Of a stretch of DNA of 64,000 nt, positions 42,278 through 52,715 are shown piece after piece. How positions within the stretch are numbered: position 1 is the first letter of the stretch; every line of letters starts with the position of its first letter. Both the position numbers and the translations under genes were made by a program. Source of the stretch: Lithodes maja (Eukaryota; Arthropoda; Malacostraca; Decapoda; Lithodidae); assembly GCA_037953745.1 (NCBI GenBank), contig JBAKBP010003108.1, positions 1-64,000 on the forward strand. Reading direction: 5' to 3'. The notes beneath the pieces were generated by a model, which saw only the letters and a list, made by a program, of their open reading frames with translations, was not told the DNA's origin and did no database searches.

Positions 42278-44323
42278 GGCACAGCCAATGCAGAAGCACC
42301 TGGGAGGCTCGAACCCTGCTCAGGATGTTTTTTGCGACCATAGAGGACGGGGTTGCGTGATGTGGGCGGGGCGCAAGCATGGAGTAGAGGTCTTGCGTGA
42401 TACAGGTGCTTCCCAGACTTTGATGAAAAACTTGACTGGCTACCCATAAATGCGGCTCGGGTGGTGGTGGTGCAGGGTATTAATGCAACTCGGTCATACC
42501 CGCTGGTGCGGTTGGAGTTGGAGGTGGATGGTGTGGCACGTGAATTGGATGTTGGGATTGTGGAGAAACTGCCAGTGGAGGGCGTCGACCTTCTTCTCGG
42601 CAACGACTTTGCAATGCCCGCTTCTGAGGTTCTACCCTTAGTCGTTGCCGAGAGGCCGGCCGACGTGAGTAGGGAAGAGCGAGAGTGGGTCGAGCGGTGC
42701 CAGGCACAACCCATGGCGTGTGCTGTCACCCGAGCTCGGGCAGCTAAAGTGTCACAGCCTAGTCCTCCGTCTTCAGACCAGCAGAGGAACGATCAACAGG
42801 AGGAGGCTAAAGCTGGAGTTGGTTTTAAGAGTTTTGACTCGGCGGCTCTCCTGGGTGATTCAGTATTAGCACCATTACTTAGTTCTGGAGTAGCCCCTGG
42901 GCCTGTCATCGAGAGTGACGAGGCTGGGCATGACGAGTCTCCACGACAGCAACGTTATGAACATCGAGAGAGACAGAGGGAGCAGCTCAGTATCGGGGAG
43001 GGTCATGCATTGCTCCGGGAGCAGTTAGATCGCTTGGCACCCTCAGATATACGTCGGTTGCAGCTGGAGGACCCTGAGCTCCAAACGTGTGCTAATGGAG
43101 CTGTGGAGCTCGACGAGGACGGTGATGCACAGCCGGGAGATTTTTTTTATTTAGATGGCATCCTGTATCGGCGTTTTCAAGACCCTAACCGTAGCTGGAA
43201 GATGGGGTCCGGGGTAGTGGACCAGTTGATGGTGCCGCGGGAGTGCAGGGATAGCCTACTGAGTTTGGCGCATGACACACCGCTGGCAGGACATTTGGGG
43301 GTAAGAAAAACGGTGGCGGCTTTGGGGAAGTTGTTTTGGTGGCCGGGGATGAAGTCTCATGTGCAGTCCTGGATAAACTCATGTGATATTTGTCAACGGG
43401 TCGGGAAACCAAACCAAGTTATTCCTAAAGCTCCGTTGCACCCTATTCCTGTAATTGGGCCACCTTTTAGTAAGATTGTTGTTGACATGGTTGGTCCCCT
43501 CCCTCCCACAAAGGCTGGTAATAAATTTTTGTTAACCATCATGGATGTTGCCACTAGATACCCCGATGCATACCCCATGAAAAACGGCATGGCTAAGACG
43601 GTAGTCAGTAACTTGTTGTGGTACTTTTCAAGGTACGGGTACCCGGAGGAGATTCAGTCTGATCAGGGGTCCAATTTCACCTCCAATCTCTTTAAGCAAA
43701 CAATGCAACAGCATGGAATACGGGCGGTGGTATCGTCAGCGTATCACCCTGAGAGCCAAGGGGTGCTTGAGCGGTGGCATGCCACCCTTAAAAGCATGCT
43801 CAGGTGTTATTGTGCTGATAACGGAAGAGATTGGGATCTTGGATTGCCGTATGTACTGTTTGCTGCTCGGGAAGTGCCTGGTGAGAGCCTGGGATTTAGT
43901 CCAAACGAGCTGATTTTTGGACACCGAGTCAGGGGCCCCCTTAATATGCTGCGGGAAATTTGGGAAGGAACTGTGCCGCCTTGTTCCTTGTTGAAGTATG
44001 TGTTTGAAAGCCGTGAGCGCATGCTTAAGAGTCTGGAGATGGCAGGTCGGAATTTAACAGGGTCACAAGCTTTAATGAAGGACAGGTATGATCGCAAAGT
44101 GAAGCTCCGGGAGTTCATTGTGGGACAGGAGGTGTTGATTTTGTTGCCTTTGGTGGGTAACCCCTTGTCGGCGAAGTATACTGGACCCTATAAAATTGTG
44201 GAGAAAATTTCGGACCTAGATTACCTTGTTGCCACTCCAGACAGGAGGAAGAAGAATCAGTTATGTCACGTGAACCTGATAAAAGAGTATGTGAGTTGGA
44301 GTATATGCTCGGTAGAGGGTTGA
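42278..44323 (+). pseudogene. protease-integrase of the right Gmr body
   Basis: The protease DTGAS region at about 42395-42415 is out of frame. One base is missing near 42447 (relative to the left body), which restores the original frame from about 42450. From there the HHCC domain, the integrase core with DMVGPLP, SDQGSNF and HPESQGVLERW, and the C-terminal region are open to 44323. At about 44290 roughly 340 bases of the integrase-RT linker are deleted, and the frame ends in SWSICSVEG. Confidence 0.85.
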
Positions 44324-45501
44324 TAGAGAAAGGCACCGTTAAATGGACTTCCCCCGTAACACTGCAGCCTAAACCAGATGGCAAGGTACGCTTCTGTATT
44401 GATTTCCGTAGGCTAAACGGTTTGACTCCAACTAACCCATATCCTCTTCCTCGGGTTGATGATAGTGTTGATAAAATTGGTAATGCTCGGTTTTTGTCTA
44501 AAGTAGATTTAGTAAAAGGTTACTGGCAAGTACCTTTGTCCGAGCGTGCTAAAGAGGTATGTGGTTTTGTGGTGGACGGGAGTACTTACCGGTGTAATGT
44601 TATGCCCTACGGACTTAAGAATGCACCAGCAACGTTTCAGAACCTGATGAATGAAATTGTCAAGGACATTCCAAATTGCACCGTATACTTGGACGATGTA
44701 ATCATTTATGATGACGACTTTGAGAGCCATTGTGAGCACCTGGAGACCTTGTTCCGGAAACTTAGTGAAGCAAGTCTGGTAGTAAATTTGGCAAAGTGTG
44801 ACTTCGTAAAAGCCACTGTGCAGTACCTTGGGTTTGTAGTGGGAAGGGGACAGGTGTGCCCTCCTCAGAACAAGGTACAGGCTATCAATAAATTTCCGCA
44901 CCCAACCACCAAGAAGCAGATCATGAGATTCTTGGGTATGATAGGCTACTACAGACGCTTTATAAAAGGTTACTCTACGGTGTTGGCACCTCTCACAGAT
45001 TTGTTATCTAAAGACAAAAAGTTTTTGTGGGCGCCTGAGTGTGAAAAGGCTTTTAATTTAGTGAAGCATTTGCTGTGTACTCACCCGATACTCAGGGCCC
45101 CAGACTTTAACAGGCCTTTTCAGCTGGCAACAGATGCTAGTGGTGTAGGGGCTGGTGCCGTCTTGCTACAGACAGACAATGAAGGTGTGGAACACCCAGT
45201 AAGTTTCTTTTCTAAGAAGTTCAATGCTGCACAAAAGAACTATTCTACAATAGAAAAGGAATTACTGGCGATTGTGCTGTCACTCAGGCACTTCGAGGTG
45301 TATGTTCCAGCCTATGGCCCAGTCGTGGTTATCTACACTGATCATCACCCTTTGAGATTCCTAAATCAATTTCACAATCGCAATATGAGACTGACCCGGT
45401 GGTCATTGATGTTGCAGGAGTATAACCTGGACATCCGGCATATTGCGGGATGTGACAATGTGATTGCGGATTGTTTATCGAGGGTAGATGATCAGTCGTA
45501 G
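44263..45501 (+). pseudogene. RT-RNase H of the right Gmr body
   Basis: After the linker deletion this frame carries an RT with SKVDLVKGYWQ and YLDDVIIYDD, and an RNase H with ATDASGVGAGAVL, KELLAIV, YTDHHPL and IADCLSRV. All catalytic positions match the left body. It ends at 45501 with no further break. The deletion puts it out of frame with integrase (42450-44323). Confidence 0.85.
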
Positions 45502-46016
45502 GCTATCACAGGTGTATGATCCCGAAGAGATTGACACACGGGTAGCCTCCTGCTTTGGTTTGAGTAGTATTTTGCGCTTGGTGCTTGTTGGCTCGCGGTT
45601 GTAGCCCAGCGTATTGGGTCGTAAAGCAGGATTGTTGAGCGTTTGGTATAGAAGAAAATAGGCTGCCCTTATAGTGCAGCCGGGAAAAAACATATTAAAA
45701 TATAAAAATCATATAAAAACTCTTTCTTTTTGATATAGATAATTGTATAAGTTTGTCATAGCCTATAGTGTTTGAGTAGTCCACGAACTATCAAACGGCT
45801 GAGCTGCTGTAAGCTCGCTCTGGGAGCATGATATTATGTCTTTTACTATTGTTGGGAGGAGTTATGAAATGTGAATTTTTTTTTTATATAAGATGTGTTT
45901 TAGTGATAAACTCAGCGTTGTTTTAGTGCCATGCGGTCGCTGGGTGTGAGGGGTTTGATGGGGTTCTGTATATCAGATTTTAGCTCAGGGTTGAGCAAGT
46001 AAAATCTTGGGGGAGG
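45502..46016 (+). other. 3' untranslated region and polypurine tract of the right Gmr body
   Basis: Non-coding. The polypurine tract CTTGGGGGAGG sits at 46006-46016, directly before the R LTR. Confidence 0.65.
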
Positions 46017-47861
46017 TGTGACGCATGTCGAGTATGAGCATGCTGTACAGAACGCCCAGTCAGGCCCCACTCTCGCTAGGATCGTCAGGGCAGGAACTTT
46101 GGCTGTAGTCTGTGTAGAGTTTCCTAACTCAGTTTATGTGAACCGTTGTACTATAAGTATTATCATTATGTATTTTGTTTTCTTCTAAGTCAACGAGTTC
46201 TATTTTATATCATTAGTTATAAGTATTGTGTGTGGGACTTATATACAATGATGAGAGAGAGAGTTATGTAACGACGGCCAGTGAGCGCGCCACGAGGTGT
46301 GTAGGCCTCACTCCCTCCTCCCTCCCCCCTTCCTCCCTCTCAGCGCGTGGGAAGTTCTTTGTCGATCCCAGATTGAGAGAGAAGATGACGTCATGATTGC
46401 CAGTGGGCGGTCCTTAGTAGTTGGCGTTATGCTCACTAAAGGGCCGAGTATAAAAAGGGAGGTCCCGCCGCATTTTCCTCAGAACTCATCAGGCAAAGCG
46501 ACTTCTCATATCCCTTGCAACTATCCATATTCTTCCGACTGATGTGAACTTTCTCTACTCTCTGAACAGCCTATCTTCTTCCCTTCTCGACCCTTTATAA
46601 CCTCAATGACCCCTTTGGTGCAGATTTAGTCAGCCAAAGTATTATCGCTTGAGTTCTCACGAGATAAGTGCCTGTTAGATAGCCTATTTTTGGAAGGGTT
46701 AACTAGAATAGGATTGATTGATGTTTGTTGCACTCGTATATGCATTTCCCTGTGTGCGATTATTCATGTTCCTGTTTTCTGCTGGTTTAGGCAATGCTAG
46801 ACTGGGATAGGGTTTCTGAGTTGTGATTTCCTATGAGTACTAGGTTGCGGTTGAACCAGTACAATTGCAACGGAGACGTGGAACGCCTATGTGGTCTTTC
46901 TGACTGTGTACCGTGGGAGTTTAGCACTGTGTTGCGAGTGAGGGCTTTTGCCTGTGCCACCCAACACTGTGCTATCTCATTTGCTTGACTTTGAGAGGAT
47001 CGCCAGGAGAGAACCAGATACTAGTGATCTGGATCTCTCAAGAGAGCATCCCGTCAATTACCGTAATTTGGCCGCACAGTCTTAAGGACCTCGCTAGGCT
47101 ACGAGCCGCTTGCTCAGCCATTGTCTCTTAACCTTAGATATCCCAGCTAGACTTTGCTCGACCAGCAGATACAGCATAGTATTGAAGCTTCTCCTTATGT
47201 ATATTATTGTTTAAGCACTATTGATTTCATGTGTGGCACGCTTAGCTACTTCAGAGATTAGTGGCCCACGAGCACAATCTTAGTAGGCTATTGCCAGTGC
47301 ATTGTCGGAGTACTTCTTCTTAATGTTTGCCATATCCTATTGCTTATTCTTATAATTCTTCTTATGTCAATTTAAAGCCTTTAATTACCAGTGAGTTATT
47401 CATTAAATTGCTGTTCAAAATCCGATACTTACTTCTTATGAGTATTCGAGAAGCATCTAACGTATCAGAAGATTCCTTGCTTGATGCTCGAGGACTATTG
47501 TTTAACGTAACGTAATAGTGCCGATCCGAAGTAGAGGGTGGAGGACTTCTTAAGTTCTTAGTTCAAGGGTGGATTACTTCGGCTTCGGCCAACACTATTC
47601 TTTAGTGTTGTAGTACTTTCTTCTTTGTTTGATTGTTGACCAGACTAGATAACTCCCGTCTTGCTATTAGTCTGTTGTGTGAAACGCTAGTACCGAGTTC
47701 TTGTATACCCCGTTATAGCAGATAGAACTCTGGAGGGTAGTGGCGTTTTTTGTTCGGCTGGCAGTACTCTGGGGTTGGGATCGTGTGTTTCCGTTGTGGC
47801 AGCGAGCCATACTCGAGTCCTGTGTAAGAGCCCTAGTGTACCCGAGTGCCCGGTCGTAACA
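46017..47861 (+). repeat. R-type LTR, copy 2 (inverted)
   Basis: The 1845-bp LTR starts TGTGACGCATGTCGAG and ends CCGGTCGTAACA. It is the inverted partner of 37015-38859. Confidence 0.9.
46386..46457 (+). promoter_or_regulatory. R LTR promoter: CRE-type site and TATA box
   Basis: TGACGTCA at 46386-46393 lies about 55 bases upstream of TATAAAAAG at 46449-46457. Basal transcription of the LTR element is the likely role. Confidence 0.6.
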
Positions 47862-48079
47862 CACACACAATACTTATATCTAATGATATAAAATAGAACT
47901 CGTTGACTTAGAAGAAAACAAAATACATAATTATAATACTTATAGTACAACGGCTCTCATAAACTGAGTTAGGAAACTCTACACGGACTACAGCCAAAGT
48001 TCCTGCCCTGACGATCCTAGCGAGAGTGGGGTCTGACTGAGCGTTCTGTACAGCATGCTCATACTCGGCATGCGTCACA
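47862..48079 (-). repeat. L-type LTR, remaining end piece
   Basis: These 218 bases match the last part of 29515-31361 on the plus strand, including GGCTCTCATAAAC and GGCATGCGTCACA. The first four bases are the CACA duplication. The right end meets the ATTT duplication at 48080. Confidence 0.88.
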
Positions 48080-48623
48080 ATTTTCTTCGAGCCGACTCGA
48101 GCGGGAGGGTTACCAATTGAAGTTAAATCCGCTAGCATATATTGTTAGATGTAAGACATGATAAATACCACTAGAAATATGACTTTGCAAAATCCATATA
48201 ATATCACTTCGAAATTGTTCTGAAATTTCAAAACAAAACCGCTAGTGTAAGTCATTGCTGCTAGATCGAAGTAAAGGTCTCTAGATCTAGCGGAAGTCGC
48301 TATACGTATTGGCAGTACTGCACACTGCCGACGGCTATACGTTGTTGACATTGTTGTTGATGTTCCAGTGGAGGGATGAACAAAATATTTTCCTTGTCCA
48401 ATAATAGCTATTTCATAGTCCCACAGGACTTATTTTGATATATTTATGACCCCTGGTATGAAGGTATGTTGCCAATATAATAATAGAGACAAATAAATAG
48501 TTAAAAGGACTAATAACCTAATAATAATGACAAATAAATCATTTACTCTGTGTATCCGAATACTCTCTGTGACCGAACTGGCTATGGCCCATATAGTTCG
48601 ATTATGAGAGTGATCACTTGTAA
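48080..48623. other. non-coding, nothing recognised
   Basis: AT-rich flank to the right of the compound block. No gene or repeat is supported. It may be part of the intron of the piggyBac-like gene. Confidence 0.5.
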
Positions 48624-49029
48624 TGCCAAGCACAAATATTCAATCTTTCGTTGTTTATATTACCGTAAGAAATTTACTGAACGCCTGAAAATAATACGCT
48701 ATAAAATGCTTGCAATCAAACTTTCAAGCAATTACAAGGACAGGCAATTATAAAAAGGTATATTGTAGACCACAATCTTCGCCAAGCTTCGTTGTTGCTT
48801 GTATTATCGTGAGAAATGTACCAAACGCCTGCATATAATACGCTATAAAATGCTTGCAATCAAACATTCAAGCAATTACAAGGTCACATGCAATTATAAA
48901 AAGGTATATTGTAGACCACAATCTTCGCCAAGCTTCGTTGTTGCTTGTATTATCGTGAGAAATGTACCGTACACCCTGGTTACCGTGAGAAATTTACCGA
49001 ACGCCTGCTAATAATACGCTATAAAATGC
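48624..49029. repeat. tandem repeat, unit about 146-157 bp, 2.6 copies
   Basis: Units begin near GCCAAGC at 48624, 48781 and 48927 and share CGTGAGAAATGTACC, ACGCTATAAAATGC and CAATTATAAAAAGGTAT blocks. The third is cut at 49029 by the MITE; similar sequence resumes at 49463-49510. Confidence 0.75.
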
Positions 49030-49462
49030 AAAGGAAATTTCTTGTAGAGTGCAATTTTGAGGACGTAATATGCTCTGAGAGAGAGCGGAGCGGTGATTAG
49101 GAGCATAAATTACCTCCTGACCGCTCGCCTCGGCCGCCGTGGCCCGTGGACCTACTGAGCTTTACTCCACTTACATCTACCCTCCCTCCCTCGCCACACA
49201 GAGAATTATATAAGGAAATTACCGTATTTTAGGGTTTTTGCACTCGTGTTGCACGATCGTTGCAAGACAACCAGTGATCGTAGAAGGATGGTTCGGGTGT
49301 CATTGGAAAGCTCAATTTACGCCCTTTCAGGGATACATACTTGTATTACGCTCTGGGTCTTGTTTATGCATGAAAAAGAGCACGGAAACAACCCCATTTA
49401 GGGTAAAAAAAAAAACACTGGGCGGCACAGTGAAATATATTCCACCACCCGCTCGTAAGGTG
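49030..49462 (-). mobile_element. MITE-A copy 3, inverted and truncated
   Basis: Reverse-oriented relative of the 479-bp elements at 57193 and 59230, sharing the start CACCTTACGAGCGG (right end at 49462) and the segment with CCCTTTCAGGGATA. The far end lacks the last 60 or so bases. The 9-mer ATAAAATGC flanks it (49021-49029 and 49463-49471), but that lies in the tandem repeat, so it need not be a target duplication. Confidence 0.7.
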
Positions 49463-49517
49463 ATAAAATGCTTGCAATCAAACTTTCAAGCAATTATAAA
49501 ATGTAAATTGTACTTAC

Positions 49518-49839
49518 CAACACCCACACCAGTATGTTCTTCGTCAGGAACGTCTCCATTTTGCTCAACGGTCTGTGCAACATCAACCACAACATTTGCG
49601 ACACGCAAATTATGCTTGGGGTGAAAGCCTATGATCGGCATATTTTTGTCTTCCGAGTCATCCACACTATCAAAACTCTCACCCAGACCTTCCATGGTTT
49701 CATTCAACAGCCTATTAGAAAGTTCTGAAGAGTTCAGCATGATATCTAGTTCCTGGGCAGTGAGCCGGGCGTGATGAGTAGGGTGGCGCGACGCACTAGG
49801 GGCCACCGAATCGGACACGGGCAAATCTTGACCTTCCAT
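49518..49839 (-). CDS. possible first exon of the piggyBac-like gene
   Basis: The minus strand from the ATG at 49839 encodes about 107 residues, acidic, with LTAQELDIMLNSSELSN and ESFDSVDDSEDK. It ends at a good donor, G then GTAAGT (49517-49512). piggyBac-type transposases often start with an acidic region like this. The donor leaves one base in phase, and the acceptor at 29334 would take exactly that phase. The middle of the transposase is missing, so the link is uncertain; it could be an unrelated exon. The compound block lies in the space between. Confidence 0.35.
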
Positions 49840-50237
49840 TACGGCTGCTTGAGGGTTACTGAGTCACGGTCATGCAGTGGGGATGTGTGGGTGGGACCTT
49901 GTAGTACACTGCCTGACCACCAAGTTTCGCTTTCCACCTAAATTAGGGCGGGAATACGCCCACAGACTTTAGTCGGACCCCGCCATTTAGTCCAATTTTC
50001 TCGATTCGGACTTAAGTCGGACCCCGATCTTTAAGGGTTAACGTAAGGGGAATTAAGATTGTTTAAGTGTTATTCAAACTTTATTCTTTTTTACGTAGAG
50101 ATATACAGTATAATTATATTAATTATTCCAGCCTAGCATGTCCTTATGAGCATTGAGTCTTGAAATTTTGTCTCACACAGGTTCGAAAGTGAAACACCTA
50201 GGAAGATGAATATCTCTGTGGCGGTGAGGAGGTAATC
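49840..50237. other. non-coding, with a short direct repeat
   Basis: AGTCGGACCCCG occurs at 49971-49982 and 50015-50026. A pyrimidine-rich stretch ending CACACAG near 50180 may be an acceptor. No gene is seen. Confidence 0.5.
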
Positions 50238-50450
50238 ATGGATAAGAGAAGTTTCTCTTTCTGTGCAGCTCTGGGCTGTCAGAGATTAGCGATTATGGGG
50301 CATTTCCTCTGTGTAAAGTGTGTCCCTTACCTAGACCTTTCGAGAGGTCGGTGGTTATCAAAAGCTTCTCCCAAATGTTCAGCCCTCTGCAATACCTTGA
50401 TTAACAATGGAGATAAGGCCGGTACCCAACCCCGAAAGGGGTTGAAATAG
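50238..50450 (+). pseudogene. DIRS gag N-terminal piece
   Basis: A 70-residue frame with FCAALGCQRLAIMGHFLCVKC, a cysteine/histidine cluster resembling the zinc-like motif near the start of DIRS gag proteins. It then loses the frame. Sequence to about 50970 continues in broken frames, proline/glycine-rich, with an AAC run at 50921-50938. The assignment rests on position and the cluster. Confidence 0.4.
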
Positions 50451-50971
50451 GGGAGCTATCCCCCCGCCAAAGGCGGCTTTCTAGGGCCTTTCCTAGCTGA
50501 TGCTGAGAGGATTGGGTTCTAGTCATGTGATGATGGGCTGGTCTATCAGAGTGAGAGCTGAGCAATCTCTGCCATACCCATAGCTTACTCTGACTGTTCC
50601 TTAACTTATATATTTTCTAGATCTCAAGTGACGGCGTCTCTTCCGTGGATTGACCTCCCAATCTACCAAGATTGGAAGCCAAAGCGTCACATTTTTCCCT
50701 TGCCCCTCAACTTTCTCTTCATAATTGCTGAGGGGCACAGGGCCCTGGGTGGGGCTTTGGTTTCCCGGGCGTTTCCGCACCCTCCTCAGCTCCCCGCCAT
50801 GGAGTGGCTTCGGTCACCCAGGCTTTATTGTGGTCGGCGGGGAGGGTTCTGTGGGGGCACTCGGTTATGGCCTTGGAATTGCTCGGGGCCTTGGGGCTGT
50901 TCGGCCAGGCAGCTTGGGGAACAACAACAACAACAATGGAGATAGTCAATGTAAGGCTATCCTTCAACACA

Positions 50972-51283
50972 TTAACTCCCTCCGACTCATATGACGCTAG
51001 AGCGTCATATGGAACTTATGCCAAAAAACTCATATGATGCTAGAGCGTCATATGAACTTATCTTAATAGCTCTCTAATAAGTTATATGACGCTCTAGCAT
51101 CATATTGAGCTCAGTAAGTTAGGTAAGTTAGATGAAAATCTGTCAATTGGTGGCAACCCCAAGTTTCTCCGACTTCTAACGGTCCCGCAGTGAGGGTTTG
51201 ACAGTTGTGGGGTACAGTGACAATAATAAAGTGTCGTCCGCCTCCTCGGACTTATTGGAACATAATATGACGGAGGGAGTTAA
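50972..51283. mobile_element. MITE-B, TTAA-flanked
   Basis: TTAA at 50972-50975 and 51280-51283 bounds a 304-bp insert. Its ends are inverted repeats starting CTCCCTCCG, with CATATGAC-like sequence after it. TTAA is the target of piggyBac-type elements. Inside the left end are hairpins built on CATATGACGCT (50988-51011, 51031-51054) and an inverted variant at about 51083-51107. No coding sequence. Confidence 0.75.
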
Positions 51284-51312
51284 AATCTGAATAGGTAACA
51301 TATTGTAAGACA

Positions 51313-52257
51313 ATGGCTCATAAATCCCTCCAGTTGGATGATCAAACTCTTGAGGATTCATTAAGGTGTCCAGTTATTACCTCGCCCCTTCCGGGATCTT
51401 CTTCGGAAGACATTTCCTCCCGCCACCGAAAGAGACCTCGTACCAAACCCCCGTCAGATGACCAGGAGGCTAAGAGGTCCCGCTCGAACTTTGACTCCGC
51501 ATTAGCCACTGGGGACGAGTCAAAGTCGAGCCGGCATAAGACGTCCTCCTCATCAAGAAGGAAGACAGCTGAGGACACGTCAAAATCAAGACAGAAATCC
51601 TCAGCGAAAAGAGAGAAATAAAGAGACTCATCTAGTGCGGTCTCAGGCTATTCCCCCCAATTTACTAACCCTACACTGGAACATGTCGTTTTACCTGTGT
51701 CAGGGAAAGAAAGAAGTGGCAGTGTAGTTTCTTACCGGCGGAGACATGAGAGCTCCTCAGACCGGCATTCACAAACAGATACATACGAAACCGATGCACG
51801 GGTTGATGAGTCTCGGTGGGACACTCAACCAGCCCCATCAACCCAGTCAACGGGATCACTAACGAAGGGGCCACTCAGAGATATATACCAACAGGGGGGT
51901 TATACTGAGGAAATGGGGTCTAGCCAAAGACCAGTCTCTCAACTATCTGGGACGCAGTGCTCAGAGATATATTAATCAGTACTTACACCACTATGCCCCA
52001 ACCTCGCACACACCCTGGTTACAGGTGAATTACCTGTCCCGGAGCACTGGGTGATAGAGGGAAGGGAAAAGAAGAAATTAAGGGCCAAGAGCCATTTGGG
52101 AGAGGCACTTGATATTGTTATTAAGGCCTTCCCAATATTTTTCAATCCCAACATTTTTGTGTACTCGTCATCCCCCACCTTGCCTCCTACTTCCACCGGA
52201 AAATTGGTTTTGGGTTACATGTGTAGCATTAAGGCAGAACGTCTAGTTTTAAACTGA
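51313..52257 (+). pseudogene. DIRS gag, middle part, broken frames
   Basis: Three consecutive frames (51313-51621, 51697-51975, 52051-52257) are serine/arginine/lysine-rich and then more ordered (LGEALDIVIKAFPIFFNP). This fits a degraded DIRS gag. The basic, RG-rich tail of the same gag seems to be at about 54546-54850, after CR1 copy 2. No catalytic domain. The call rests on the RT and recombinase downstream. Confidence 0.5.
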
Positions 52258-52715
52258 TTTGGGGATGTTCAAAGGGGGAGGGGGGGGGGGGGGGGGAGTA
52301 TCCTAGCTAAGGACTCTACCTGCCTCTGAAATGAGACAAAATGTAACGAGTATTAAGGTCATATGATAAATCCGTTCCTTAGGCTAAAGTAAGCCTACTC
52401 AGGAACATGGATTATTTTTTAAGTGAAATACTATGGATGAAAATAATAGGGTTTCCAATATACTCAATAATCTCAGGGATTAGAATTAGAGTAAGAGTAC
52501 ATATATTTTGGTAATACAGTACCTAAGACCATGAACATGTAGGCCTACATATTAATAAAATTGGGTGATAATGAATGTTTCATTTAACCTGGGATATATA
52601 AGCCAAATGACTAGTTTATTCTGGTGTTACACCAACTGTTCTATCAAACTTAAAAAAGGTGCTAACACCACAGGCTTCCCTTAAGAAACGCCACCTGTAA
52701 ACAAGAGTGTAGTTG
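52258..52715. other. non-coding with a G tract
   Basis: A long G tract lies at about 52270-52297. The rest is AT-rich with no gene. It may be DIRS-derived or a further insertion. Confidence 0.5.

Larger units (their letters stand above)
29515..48079. mobile_element. compound LTR-retrotransposon block: Gmr-C with Gmr-D inside, centre inverted
   Basis: The block is flanked by ATTT at 29511-29514 and 48080-48083. It contains LTR material of two subtypes. L: 29515-31361 complete; 38860-40492 inverted and partial; 47862-48079, the missing piece. R: 37015-38859, and 46017-47861 inverted. The two L pieces add up to one L LTR plus 4 extra bases, and the extra 4 bases are CACA (TGTG at 38860-38863, CACA at 47862-47865). 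So an R element inserted into the right LTR of an L element, and an inversion between their bodies followed. Both internal regions are therefore probably chimeras of the two elements. Confidence 0.8.

Noticed and set aside
29515..48079. Two independent, head-to-head LTR elements
   Set aside because: Neither would have matching LTRs or its own target duplication. The subtype pairing and the CACA and ATTT repeats fit nesting plus inversion better.
49021..49471. ATAAAATGC as a 9-bp target duplication of MITE-A copy 3
   Set aside because: The 9-mer is part of the local tandem repeat, and this copy lacks one end, so the flanking match can be accidental.
50628..51037. Overlapping frames with glycine or asparagine runs
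   Set aside because: They come from GC-rich and AAC-repeat sequence in the decayed DIRS region; no frame is clearly coding.
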